Assembly: GCA_910586745.1 (NCBI GenBank)
Contig: CAJUJZ010000001.1
Coordinates: forward strand, 1-51,835
Source of the DNA: an uncultured Mucispirillum sp.
GTDB taxonomy: Bacteria; Chrysiogenota; Deferribacteres; Deferribacterales; Mucispirillaceae
Direction of reading: 5' to 3'
Length of the DNA stretch: 51,835 bases
In this document: positions 27,654 to 36,961 of the stretch, one piece after another
Numbering within the stretch: the stretch's first letter is position 1
Layout of the letters: each line of letters opens with the position of its first letter
Made by a program: the position numbers and the translations under genes
Notes under the pieces: model-generated
Database searches by the model: none
Told to the model about the DNA's origin: nothing
Seen by the model: only the letters and a program-made list of their open reading frames with translations

Positions 27654-27672
27654 TGTGAAGTAAGGTGATAAA

Positions 27673-28785
27673 TTGTCAGATATACAGAATATAGATGTAA
27701 ATTTATTAAAAGAAGTTGTTGATGCAGTAAACAGAACAACAGAAAGTTTAAAAGAATCTTATGCTCTTTTACAGAAAAAATTAGAACAGACTCAAGGTCT
27801 TTTAGATTCTGTGCTTGATAATACAAACTCTGCTATTATTGCTCAGGATAATAAAAACGGTGTGTTTTTAAAAAACAGGCGGGCAAAAGAATTAATAGAA
27901 GAGCTTGGGTATGATAAAGTTTTTGGAATATTAAGCTCATTTAATACAACCGGCGTTCATGATTATGATGATGAAGGCAGAAGATATTTCAGGTTAAGCG
28001 TTAGTGCTTTAAAATCAGAAGATTCTGAAGGATTTGTATATGTAATGGATGATATTACAAGGCTCAAAAAGTTTGAGCAGGAAAAGCAGAGAAACGAAAG
28101 GCTTCGTATTATGGGTGAAATGGCTGCAAATATTGCTCATGAAGTAAGAAACCCGCTTGGCTCTATTGAACTATATGCTTCACTTTTAGCAAGGGATTTA
28201 GAACAGGAACCTGATAAAAAAAGGCTTACAACATCAATAATAAAAGGTGTCCGCACTATTAATGCAGTTATAAGCAATACACTGCTTTTTGCAAAAGAAA
28301 TTAAAATAAACCCCTCTAAATATGTGCTTGTAGATATTGTTGATGAAGTAGTTCTTTATCTGCAGCATATAATAAGAGATAAAAAAGTAAGAGTTATAAA
28401 CAAGCTTGATGAAGAACATATTGTTTTTTGTGATGAAGATATGTATAAGCAGGTTATAATGAATTTAATAGGTAATGCAGTAGATGCTGTAAATGCTGGC
28501 GGCGAGATTACTGTTACTTCTGAAATGACAGAAAAAGCAACTGTTCTTCACATTAGAGATAACGGATGTGGAATAGATGAAGATATGCTTTCTCGTCTTT
28601 TTATGCCATTTCAAACAACAAAAGCAAAAGGCACTGGATTAGGTCTTTCTATATCTTATAAAATTATAAAAGCACATGGTGGAGATATTATTGCAGAAAG
28701 CAATGGCAGAGATTATACAATGTTTACTGTAACACTGCCTTCTGCTGAATATGCTGCGGTATCTGGTGGAGAAAATAATGATTGA
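27673..28785 (+). CDS. Sensor histidine kinase, FlrB/FleS-like
   Basis: A 370-residue soluble kinase with no membrane segment: a short N-terminal coiled coil (20-50), a PAS-like domain (about 45-130), HisKA with phospho-acceptor His156 in IAHEVRNPLGSIELYASLL, and an HATPase domain (DNGCGIDED, GTGLGLSI). The phrase SIELYASLL resembles the FlrB/FleS kinases controlling sigma-54-dependent flagellar genes. The start is TTG at 27673 (AAGGTG upstream). It overlaps the regulator gene by 8 bp. Confidence 0.82.
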   Translation: MSDIQNIDVNLLKEVVDAVNRTTESLKESYALLQKKLEQTQGLLDSVLDNTNSAIIAQDNKNGVFLKNRRAKELIEELGYDKVFGILSSFNTTGVHDYDDEGRRYFRLSVSALKSEDSEGFVYVMDDITRLKKFEQEKQRNERLRIMGEMAANIAHEVRNPLGSIELYASLLARDLEQEPDKKRLTTSIIKGVRTINAVISNTLLFAKEIKINPSKYVLVDIVDEVVLYLQHIIRDKKVRVINKLDEEHIVFCDEDMYKQVIMNLIGNAVDAVNAGGEITVTSEMTEKATVLHIRDNGCGIDEDMLSRLFMPFQTTKAKGTGLGLSISYKIIKAHGGDIIAESNGRDYTMFTVTLPSAEYAAVSGGENND

Positions 28786-30229
28786 TAAGAATATTTTAAT
28801 AGTTGATGATGATGACAATATGCGGGAAGCAATGAAAGAAACTGTATTAAGGCTTGGAGTAGGCGTTGATACAGCTGAGAATGGTCGCATTGGTTTTGAA
28901 AAAGCAACAAAAAAAGTATATGATTTAATCATAAGTGATATGCGTATGCCTGAAATTGACGGGCTTTCTATGTTTGAAATGTTAAAGGCAACAGGTATAA
29001 AAACACCAGTATGCTTTGTAACAGCTTATGGCTCAGTAACTGGTGCAGTAGAAGCTTTAAAAATAGGTGCTTATGACTATATATTAAAGCCATTCTCACC
29101 AGAAGTTATAGAAGAATTAATCAGAAGAACATTTGAACTGGCAGGAAGCACAAGCAGTGCATCAGGAAATGTGCCTTCAGAAGAAAATGCACAAAAAAGT
29201 ACTGTATACAAAAGTGCTTATATGGAGCATATTTTTTCTTTGGCAAAAGATGTGGCAGAAAGCGAAGCAACAGTTTTAATTACTGGGGAATCTGGAACAG
29301 GTAAAGAAGTGCTTGCAAGGTTTATTCATGAAAATTCTGGTCATGCGAAAGGTCCATTTGTAGCAGTAAACTGTGCAGCAATACCAGAAAACTTAATAGA
29401 AAGTGAGCTTTTTGGTTATGAAAAAGGTGCATTTACTGGTGCAGTTAATAAAAAAATAGGTAAATTTGAAGCAGCTGACGGTGGAACAATTTTACTTGAT
29501 GAAATAGGTGAAATTCCTATACATTTACAGGCAAAACTTTTAAGGGTGCTGCAGGAAAGAGAAGTGGAAAGGCTTGGTGCATTAAAGCCTTCCAAAATAA
29601 ATACAAGAGTGCTTGCTACTACTAATAGAAACTTAAAAGCAATGAGTGAAGAAGGCTCGTTCAGAGAAGATTTATATTACAGGCTTAATGTTATCAGTAT
29701 GGAACTTCCGCCTTTAAGGGATAGGAAAGAAGATGTGGCAGATTTGTCATCATTTTTTATAAAAAAATATTCAGAAATAAATAAAAAACCAGTTAAGCCA
29801 CTTTCAGATGATGCATTAAAAACACTGCAAAATTATGAATGGCCTGGTAATGTTAGGGAGCTTGAACATACTATTGAAAGAGCTGTTGTTCTTTCAAAAA
29901 CTGCTGAAATTACATCAAAAGATTTATTTCTGCATGGTATAACTATTGCAGACTTTAAATCAAGCCCTAAAGAAGAAATAAAAGATATAGTAAAAGAATA
30001 CAGGGAAGAAAAAGAAGTAAAAAATAATGCAGAAGAAAGCAAGGTTGATAATGCAGTAGGCAGAACAATTGCAGATATGGAGCAGGAGTTAATACTTAAA
30101 ACTCTGCAGGATGTAGCAGGCAACAGAACAAAAGCTGCTGAAATATTAGGCATAACTGTAAGAACTTTAAGAAATAAATTAAATGAATACAGAGATGCAG
30201 GCATTGATGTGGAAGAATATTTAAAATAA
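28778..30229 (+). CDS. Sigma-54-dependent response regulator, FlrC/FleR-like
   Basis: A 483-residue NtrC-family activator: receiver domain with Asp54 (ISDMRMPEI), AAA+ domain with Walker A GESGTGKE (170-177) and the sigma-54 contact loop GAFTGA (217-222), and a C-terminal Fis-type helix-turn-helix (NRTKAAEILGITVRTLRNKL). I place the start at the ATG at 28778, inside the end of the kinase gene, since the receiver begins there. It should activate flagellar genes elsewhere in the genome when phosphorylated by the kinase. Confidence 0.88.
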   Translation: MIDKNILIVDDDDNMREAMKETVLRLGVGVDTAENGRIGFEKATKKVYDLIISDMRMPEIDGLSMFEMLKATGIKTPVCFVTAYGSVTGAVEALKIGAYDYILKPFSPEVIEELIRRTFELAGSTSSASGNVPSEENAQKSTVYKSAYMEHIFSLAKDVAESEATVLITGESGTGKEVLARFIHENSGHAKGPFVAVNCAAIPENLIESELFGYEKGAFTGAVNKKIGKFEAADGGTILLDEIGEIPIHLQAKLLRVLQEREVERLGALKPSKINTRVLATTNRNLKAMSEEGSFREDLYYRLNVISMELPPLRDRKEDVADLSSFFIKKYSEINKKPVKPLSDDALKTLQNYEWPGNVRELEHTIERAVVLSKTAEITSKDLFLHGITIADFKSSPKEEIKDIVKEYREEKEVKNNAEESKVDNAVGRTIADMEQELILKTLQDVAGNRTKAAEILGITVRTLRNKLNEYRDAGIDVEEYLK

Positions 30230-30259
30230 TAATCATATACATATATAAGGAGTATATTT

Positions 30260-31915
30260 TTGAAAGAAAAACTTACATTAATCATTGATAAAATCGTAAA
30301 AGATATGCTTAATAAGGCAGGAATTGCAGAAGAAGTATCTTTTACACTTGTTATACCAGAAAAAGAAGAACATGGTGATTTTGCATGTAATGCGTCTATG
30401 CAGCTTGTGCGTTATTTAAAGAAAAACCCTAAAATGATAGCAGAAGAAATATGCACAGCATTAGTTGAAAAAATGAATGGTCAGGTAACTGTAGATATTG
30501 CTGGCCCTGGATTTATAAATATAAAAACAACAAAAAGCTTTTTTGCTGAAACTGTGATGAATATTATTAATGATAAAAAATATTTTCATAACAATACAGG
30601 TAAAGGCAAAAAAGCAATGGTAGAGTTCGTCAGTGCAAACCCAACAGGACCTTTGCATATAGGTCATGGAAGAGGGGCTGCTTATGGTGATTCTGTTGCA
30701 AGAGTGCTTTCTATGTCTGGATATGATGTTACAAGAGAATATTATGTTAATGATGCAGGCAACCAGATGAATAATCTGGCATTAAGTGTATATTCCAGAT
30801 ATGCAGAGCTGCTAGGCAGAGCAGAAGAAGCACCATTTCCAGAAACAGGCTATCATGGAGATTATATAAAAAATATATCAGCAGAGCTTTTAAGAGAAAG
30901 AAAAGACATATTAGATATTGATAAAAAAGAAGCATTAGAAATATGCCTTGATATAGCTGTGAAAACTATTCAGGAAGATATAGATGATGATTTAAAAAAA
31001 TTTAGAGTAGAATTTCATAATTACTTCAGCGAAAAAAGCCTTTATAAACAAGGCTTAATAGATAAAGCACTTGAAAAATTAAGCAAGTCTGGCAAAACTT
31101 TTGAGCTGGATGGAGCATTATGGCTTAATACTTCAAGCATGGGCGATGATAAAGACAGAGTATTGAGAAAATCTACAGGTGAATTTACTTATTTTACACC
31201 AGATATTGCATACCACCATAGTAAATATGACAGAGGATATGAATATTTAGTAGATATATGGGGAGCAGACCACCACGGTTACATTAAACGAATGCAGTGC
31301 GCTTTAGAGTGCTTAAACCATAATTTATCTACATTTAAAGTATCATTAATTCAGATGGTTAATTTAATACAGAATGGCGAAAAAATCAGTATGTCTACTA
31401 GAAGCGGCGAATTTATTCCGCTTTCATGGCTTATAGATGAAGTAGGTATTGATGCAGCAAGGTTTTTCTATAATATGAGAAGCCATGATGCACAGTTTGA
31501 TTTTGATATAGATTTAGCAAAATCAAAATCAAATGACAACCCTGTATATTACATTCAATATGCACATGCAAGGGTACACAGCTTAATTGCAAATGCTGAA
31601 GATAAAGGCATAAAATATGAAAGAGGCAAAGGCTTGGAAAAAGCTCTTGGCACTGAAGAAATACAGCTTATAAAAAATATGATAAGGTTAAAATATGTTA
31701 TTGAACTTGCAGCAATCCATTTAGAGCCTCATAGAGTTGCTTATCATTTACAGGAACTTGCTGCTGCATTCCATTCATATTATTACAGTAATAAAATATT
31801 AAACCCTGAAGATAAAGAGCTTACAACAGGCAGGCTTTCTTTATGCGAAGCTGTTGCTGTAACTATTAAGACAGGGCTTGAAATATTAGGTGTTTCTGCA
31901 CCTGAAAAAATGTAG
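30260..31915 (+). CDS. argS: Arginyl-tRNA synthetase
   Basis: A class I synthetase of 551 residues with an N-terminal Add-1 domain, the signature SANPTGPLHIGHGRGAAYGD (HIGH at 133-136), SMSTRSGEFIPL in the KMSKS position, and a C-terminal DALR anticodon domain. The start is TTG, with AAGGAG 7 nt upstream (30247-30252). The KMSKS motif is degenerate, as it often is in ArgRS. The open frame of the SPOR gene begins inside its 3' end. Confidence 0.97.
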   Translation: MKEKLTLIIDKIVKDMLNKAGIAEEVSFTLVIPEKEEHGDFACNASMQLVRYLKKNPKMIAEEICTALVEKMNGQVTVDIAGPGFINIKTTKSFFAETVMNIINDKKYFHNNTGKGKKAMVEFVSANPTGPLHIGHGRGAAYGDSVARVLSMSGYDVTREYYVNDAGNQMNNLALSVYSRYAELLGRAEEAPFPETGYHGDYIKNISAELLRERKDILDIDKKEALEICLDIAVKTIQEDIDDDLKKFRVEFHNYFSEKSLYKQGLIDKALEKLSKSGKTFELDGALWLNTSSMGDDKDRVLRKSTGEFTYFTPDIAYHHSKYDRGYEYLVDIWGADHHGYIKRMQCALECLNHNLSTFKVSLIQMVNLIQNGEKISMSTRSGEFIPLSWLIDEVGIDAARFFYNMRSHDAQFDFDIDLAKSKSNDNPVYYIQYAHARVHSLIANAEDKGIKYERGKGLEKALGTEEIQLIKNMIRLKYVIELAAIHLEPHRVAYHLQELAAAFHSYYYSNKILNPEDKELTTGRLSLCEAVAVTIKTGLEILGVSAPEKM

Positions 31916-31922
31916 GTGTATT

Positions 31923-32699
31923 ATGGCAGAAGATAATAAAAATTCGTTCAGGGATATGCTTTTAATCATATTTGTAGTACTTATATGTTTTGGTATTACA
32001 ATATACGGTATAGCATATTTAACAGGTAAAGTATTTTCCAGCAGTCCAGAGCCGAAAATTGCAGAAAATGAAAGACCAAAAGAAGTAACAACTAACCCAC
32101 AAGAAGGTGACACATTAACTTTTACATCAATGGGGGAAACAGCTGATGAAGTTATGCCTGATGAAGATAATATCCGCACAACAGTTACACCACCAAAGCA
32201 GAATAATGAGGAAATGGCAGCATTAGAAAGTATTACACCAATTCCTGCACCAGTAGTGGAAGAAAAACCAGTGCAGACAGTTTCTGATTCGGTAAAACAG
32301 CAGAGTAATAAAGAACCTGCAAAACCAAAAGAAGAAGTGAAGAAAAACTCCCCTGTAAAAAAAGCAGAGCAGGCACAGCCAAAACAGGAAGTTAAACCAA
32401 AACCTGCACCTAAAAAAGAAGAAACTAAAAAAGAAACTGTAAGAACAGCACCACCTGCACAGACTGGGGCTTTTGTAGTACAGCTTCTTGCTGTGCAGTC
32501 AAGAGATGCTGCAGAAAAAGAGGCAGCAAAATATAGAAGTAAATATCCAGATGTATTTATAAAGCAGGTAAGTATAGACGGTAAAACATGGTACAGAGTG
32601 CGTCTTGGAGTAAGTGCTACAAAAGAACAGGCACAGCAGAAAGCAAATAAAGTAGCATCTGAATTTAAAATAAAACCTATTGTTACTAAAAATAACTAA
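31923..32699 (+). CDS. SPOR-domain membrane protein
   Basis: A 258-residue protein. A short cytoplasmic tail and one membrane helix (about 13-37) are followed by a long Pro/Lys/Glu-rich linker and a C-terminal SPOR domain (about 180-255; AFVVQLLAVQSRDAAEKEA ... GKTWYRVRLG). SPOR domains bind denuded glycan strands at the septum, so this is probably a division or cell-wall protein like DedD or FtsN. I start at the ATG at 31923 (AGGTG upstream), not at 31890. Confidence 0.88.
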   Translation: MAEDNKNSFRDMLLIIFVVLICFGITIYGIAYLTGKVFSSSPEPKIAENERPKEVTTNPQEGDTLTFTSMGETADEVMPDEDNIRTTVTPPKQNNEEMAALESITPIPAPVVEEKPVQTVSDSVKQQSNKEPAKPKEEVKKNSPVKKAEQAQPKQEVKPKPAPKKEETKKETVRTAPPAQTGAFVVQLLAVQSRDAAEKEAAKYRSKYPDVFIKQVSIDGKTWYRVRLGVSATKEQAQQKANKVASEFKIKPIVTKNN

Positions 32700-32702
32700 T
32701 AT

Positions 32703-33863
32703 ATGAAGAAGTTATCAGTATTAATATTTGTTTTTGTATTTTACAGTGCAGTTTACGGTGAAACTGTAATTTCCAGTGAAGATATATATTTAATCAATGG
32801 AGCACAGGTATTTGTTCTTGATGAAAAGTATAAGGGCAATCTTGACTTATTTTTTAAGGAAGTAAAATCAAAAGGTATTAATACTGTTTTTTTCAGAGTT
32901 TTTCATAACAGTAAAGACAGAAGCCATTTAAATATGCCTGTAACTTGCGAAAGCGGTGTATATTTTGAAACAAAGTATGCCTGCTCTATCAATACTCTGT
33001 TAAAAGATATGGTAAATTATGCCCATAAAAATAATATTAAACTTTATGCATGGATGGCAACCCGTTCACTTTCTTTTTTAAAAACAGCAGACAATATGAG
33101 TATGAGTTTAAGTGCAGAAGGCAGTGATGTAACAGGCTATGGAGCAAATATATTTAAAAAAGAAGTGCGTGATACTTTACTTAACCTTTTTGAAGATTTA
33201 GCAAAGTATGATATTGACGGTATACTTTTTCAGGATGATTTTATCATCAAATATACAGAAGGCAGTGATAAATATGCGGCTGCACTTTTTAAGGAAGAAA
33301 CGGGTATAGAAGTAAAAAAAGAAAACTTTTTTAAAAGCATAAAAGAATATAATGGCAGAAAAGTTTTTTCTGAATATAAAGATGAGTTTTATGTATGGGC
33401 AGAATGGAAAAGCAGCCAGCTTGCCTTATTATTTAAGGAATTAAAAGAGCGGGCAAAAACAGTAAACCCTATAATAAAGTTTGCCGCAAATATATATTAT
33501 GAAACACCAGTTGATGAGGCGGCAGCACTTGCATGGTATTCTCAAAAATTATCCACACTAAAATCTGCAGGGGCAGATTATTTTGCAGTTATGGGTTATT
33601 TTGAGCAAATAAGCAGTGAGCAGAAACTAGCAAGGGCAGAAACAGCATCACTTATTGGCAGTATTGCAGAAAATGCAGTAAAAGCAATGGGTAATGAAAA
33701 AGCAGTTATTGTGAAACTGCAATCCAGATCATTTTTAGGCAAAGGAATGCTTTCTTATGATGATTATAAGCTTGTATGCAGGCAGGTAAAACTTGCAGGC
33801 AATGTCAGTTATGCTGTAGTACCAGTGTTTTCTTCTGATGATATTTATGTGTGTCCAAAGTAG
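32703..33863 (+). CDS. Exported GHL13/PgaB C-domain-like protein
   Basis: A 386-residue protein with a signal peptide (cleavage near VYG-ET) and a TIM-barrel-like sequence. The segments GINTVFFRVFH, KLYAWMAT and DIDGILFQDDF recall the GHL13 glycoside-hydrolase-like domain of PgaB, where an Asp pair lies in the DD motif. It would act on a periplasmic or surface glycan. No polysaccharide synthesis genes surround it; the SPOR gene 3 bp upstream hints at a peptidoglycan-related role. The substrate is unproven. Confidence 0.65.
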   Translation: MKKLSVLIFVFVFYSAVYGETVISSEDIYLINGAQVFVLDEKYKGNLDLFFKEVKSKGINTVFFRVFHNSKDRSHLNMPVTCESGVYFETKYACSINTLLKDMVNYAHKNNIKLYAWMATRSLSFLKTADNMSMSLSAEGSDVTGYGANIFKKEVRDTLLNLFEDLAKYDIDGILFQDDFIIKYTEGSDKYAAALFKEETGIEVKKENFFKSIKEYNGRKVFSEYKDEFYVWAEWKSSQLALLFKELKERAKTVNPIIKFAANIYYETPVDEAAALAWYSQKLSTLKSAGADYFAVMGYFEQISSEQKLARAETASLIGSIAENAVKAMGNEKAVIVKLQSRSFLGKGMLSYDDYKLVCRQVKLAGNVSYAVVPVFSSDDIYVCPK

Positions 33864-34051
33864 ATAATATAAGATAAATTTTGTCTTTGTTGAAGAAAAT
33901 GTGATGAAAGATTTTTATGAATTAATATTATTTATAAGTATGTTATATATATTGTAATAAAATAAAACACTTTTTTATAAAATATTTCTTGCAAAATTCT
34001 AAAAAAAGTTTATTCAATAATAATAACAATAATATAAAAAAGGAGCAATCT

Positions 34052-35419
34052 ATGAAAGTAGGAGTAATAGGTGGAGGTATTTCTGGCGTATCTCTTGCAT
34101 TAAAACTTAGTTTATTAAAAGAGCAGGGAAAAGATATAGATATTACACTTCTGGAAGCATCAAATAGATTAGGCGGCACAATAGATTCTGTTCATAAAGA
34201 AGGTTATGTGATAGAATCTGGTACAAATGGTTTTTTAGACAGTAAACCATTTACATTAGAAGTATTTGAAGAAGCTGGTTTAAAAAATAAACTTGTAAGA
34301 AGCAACGATAATGCAAGAATCAGATATATTCAAAGATATGGTGCATTACAAAGACTTCCTGAAGGAGCTGGAGCATTCCTTACATCAAAACTTTTAAGTT
34401 TTGGCGGAAAAATGCGTTTAGCAAAAGAGTTCTTTGTTCCACAGAAAAAAGATGACAGTGATGAAACACTGGCACATTTTGCAGAAAGAAGGCTTGGCAG
34501 AGAAGCACTTGATTATTTAATAGGGCCTATGGTATCAGGCGTCTTTGCAGGCAACCCAGAAAAAATGAGCTTACAGTCTTGTTTTCCTGTAATATATGAC
34601 TTAGAAAAAACATATGGTGGCTTAATAAAAGGTATGTTTAAAAAACCTAAAAAGAAAAGCGGACCTGCAGGTCCCGGCGGAGCATTAACAAGTTATGAGG
34701 GCGGTATGGGAGAATCTGTTAAAGATTTGGCTCGTGTTGCAGAAAGCAAAGGTGTAAAAATATATTTAGAAAACCCTGCAGAAAAAGTTGTAAAAAAAGA
34801 TGGCAAATATATTGTAACAAGCAGCAATAAAGAATATGAGTTTGATGTGCTTGCTGTATGTGCTCCAGCTTATGCAGGCGGTAAATTCTTAAAAGAATTA
34901 GACAGCGAACTTGCAGATATTTTATCAAGCATACCTTATGCACCAATGTTTGTTGCAGGCTTAGGCTTTAACAGTGAAGATATAGAAGATGATATTCATG
35001 GCTTTGGTTACCTTATACCTAAAAAAGAAAATATGCGTATATTAGGTGCATTATTTACATCAAGTATGTTTCCTATACAGGCACCACAGGGTAAAAAATT
35101 CCTTAGAATTATGGCAGGCGGCGATACTAATCATGAGCTTATGCAAAAAAGCGAAGAAGAACTGCTTAAAATATGTTTAGAAGATGTAACTAAAGTTTTA
35201 GGTGTTAAAAAAGACCCATATATGATACAGACATTTAAAGTAATGAGAGCAATACCGCAATATCACACAGGTCATCGTGAGAAAGTTGCAAAAATAGAAG
35301 AAGTTACTTCAAAATTAGGCAATATTTATATCGGTGGTAATGTACTTTATGGTATAGGTTTAAATGACTGTACAAAAACAAGTAAACTTATAGCTGATAA
35401 AATAGCGGAGCGGTTATAA
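34052..35419 (+). CDS. hemG: Protoporphyrinogen/coproporphyrinogen oxidase
   Basis: This FAD-dependent amine-oxidase-type enzyme oxidises (copro)porphyrinogen in haem synthesis; it is also called HemY. The 455-residue protein has the dinucleotide motif VGVIGGGISG, the E-x8-G motif in LLEASNRLGGTIDS, and the C-terminal IYIGGNVLYGIGLNDC. AAAGGAGC lies 7 nt before the ATG at 34052; the frame opens earlier, at 33989. The upstream gap 33864-34051 is AT-rich, and I see nothing certain in it. Confidence 0.88.
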   Translation: MKVGVIGGGISGVSLALKLSLLKEQGKDIDITLLEASNRLGGTIDSVHKEGYVIESGTNGFLDSKPFTLEVFEEAGLKNKLVRSNDNARIRYIQRYGALQRLPEGAGAFLTSKLLSFGGKMRLAKEFFVPQKKDDSDETLAHFAERRLGREALDYLIGPMVSGVFAGNPEKMSLQSCFPVIYDLEKTYGGLIKGMFKKPKKKSGPAGPGGALTSYEGGMGESVKDLARVAESKGVKIYLENPAEKVVKKDGKYIVTSSNKEYEFDVLAVCAPAYAGGKFLKELDSELADILSSIPYAPMFVAGLGFNSEDIEDDIHGFGYLIPKKENMRILGALFTSSMFPIQAPQGKKFLRIMAGGDTNHELMQKSEEELLKICLEDVTKVLGVKKDPYMIQTFKVMRAIPQYHTGHREKVAKIEEVTSKLGNIYIGGNVLYGIGLNDCTKTSKLIADKIAERL

Positions 35420-35456
35420 ATTTGTGTGTATATCAATATGTATTTAATATTAAGTA

Positions 35457-36961
35457 ATGCGGGCAGTTTGCATGGGTAAATTATTAAATATAGATGCAGC
35501 TATTATTGTGTTCTTTATGCTTATTTTTATTCCGCCTGTTGTTTCTGGTTTCGTATTAAGCAAATATGTTTCAGGCAGAATAGTAGAAGAAAAGACAAAT
35601 AAGCTTTATGGTATAGCCAATACTCTTGATAAGTTATTAATTTCTGACTATAATACAATACTTGAAAAATATAATATGCAGAACGCTTCCAAAGAAGATA
35701 AAATTAAAGTATTATCAAAAGAGTTGTCCCCTGTATCTGATACTGTTGTATCAGGATTTAAAGATACAGGTATAGGTTATTACAGCAGGGAACTTGATGC
35801 AATAATAACATATTCTCCATCTGAAAAAATGAACTGGACCGTAGGTATGCCTATAAGTAAAAACCACAATGGGCGGGAAGCTATGGCAACTAAACAGTGG
35901 ATTTCATACGGGGGGGGGAATTAATATGGGGCAATGGAATTGCCGTCTTTTTTCCTATTATAAGAAATAATGAATCTATTGGCTATATATGGGCTGTGGA
36001 ACTTGATGAGAATATAAATAAAGAATTATTTCCAATGTATGTAAATATTGCATTAGCTGTATCTATTCTCATAGGTATAGGTATTGCAGTTTTCAGTATA
36101 TTCTTATCTAAATATAACGATAAAAAATATATAAGAAGTCTAAATGATTATATTAAATGTATATCTTTAGATAACAGTATCCGACTGCCTGCAATGCAGG
36201 GAATATATGGTGAAATAAATAATACAATAAATTTACTTTCCAACCAGTTTATAGAGCAGAAAGAAATAGAAACAAGAATGTTAAAAGCAGAAAATATGCT
36301 TGTAGGCAGTTTCATTACTTTAAGCATAGCTCATGAAATAAAAAATCCTCTTATGTCTATAAAAGGTTTTTCAGACCTTATAAAAGAAAGCAGCAGTGAT
36401 AATTCTATTATAAAATACACGAAAATCATTTCTGATGAAACTGAGCGAATTAATAAATTAATAGGAAACCTGCTTTCTGTATCCAAGAAAAATGATGTAA
36501 TAAATGAAAAACACTGTATAAATAATTTAATTAATGAATCAGTTTCATTACTTCTACCAAATTTTCACAGGCATAATGTAAGTTATACTATTAAAAGTAA
36601 TCAAGATTATTATATAATATGTGACAGTAATAGATTTAAGCAGATTATATTAAATATGCTTCTTAATTCATTATCAGCATTTGACGGCAGGGATAACAAT
36701 AAAATAGAAATAATATTATCAGATACAGCAGAAAGCGGAATGCTTGCTGTGAGTATTAAAGATAACGGCTGCGGAATACCTGATTATATAATGCAGGATA
36801 TCTTTCAGCCTTTTTGGACAACAAAATCAAACAGCACAGGTCTTGGGCTTTTTATAGTAAAAAGTTTTATAAATTCTATGGGCTGGCAGCTGCAGGTATC
36901 TTCATTAAAAGATTTATGGACATGTTTTACAATAACCATGCCACATATAAAGGAAGACTAA
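35457..36961 (+). pseudogene. atoS: AtoS-like sensor kinase, out of frame at a G9 tract
   Basis: Two frames make one membrane kinase of about 501 residues. The first (35457-35924) has a membrane helix near the N-terminus, then a periplasmic sensor part ending WISYGGG, and stops just after nine G (35910-35918). The second (open from before 35897, to 36961) resumes with GELIWGNGIAVFFPII, a second membrane helix, HisKA (ITLSIAHEIKNPLMSIKGF) and HATPase (DNGCGIPD, GLGLFIV). Ten G would join them exactly. It abuts the activator gene. The true N-terminal start may be 35472. I favour phase variation over a plain pseudogene or a sequencing error, but cannot prove it. Confidence 0.82.
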
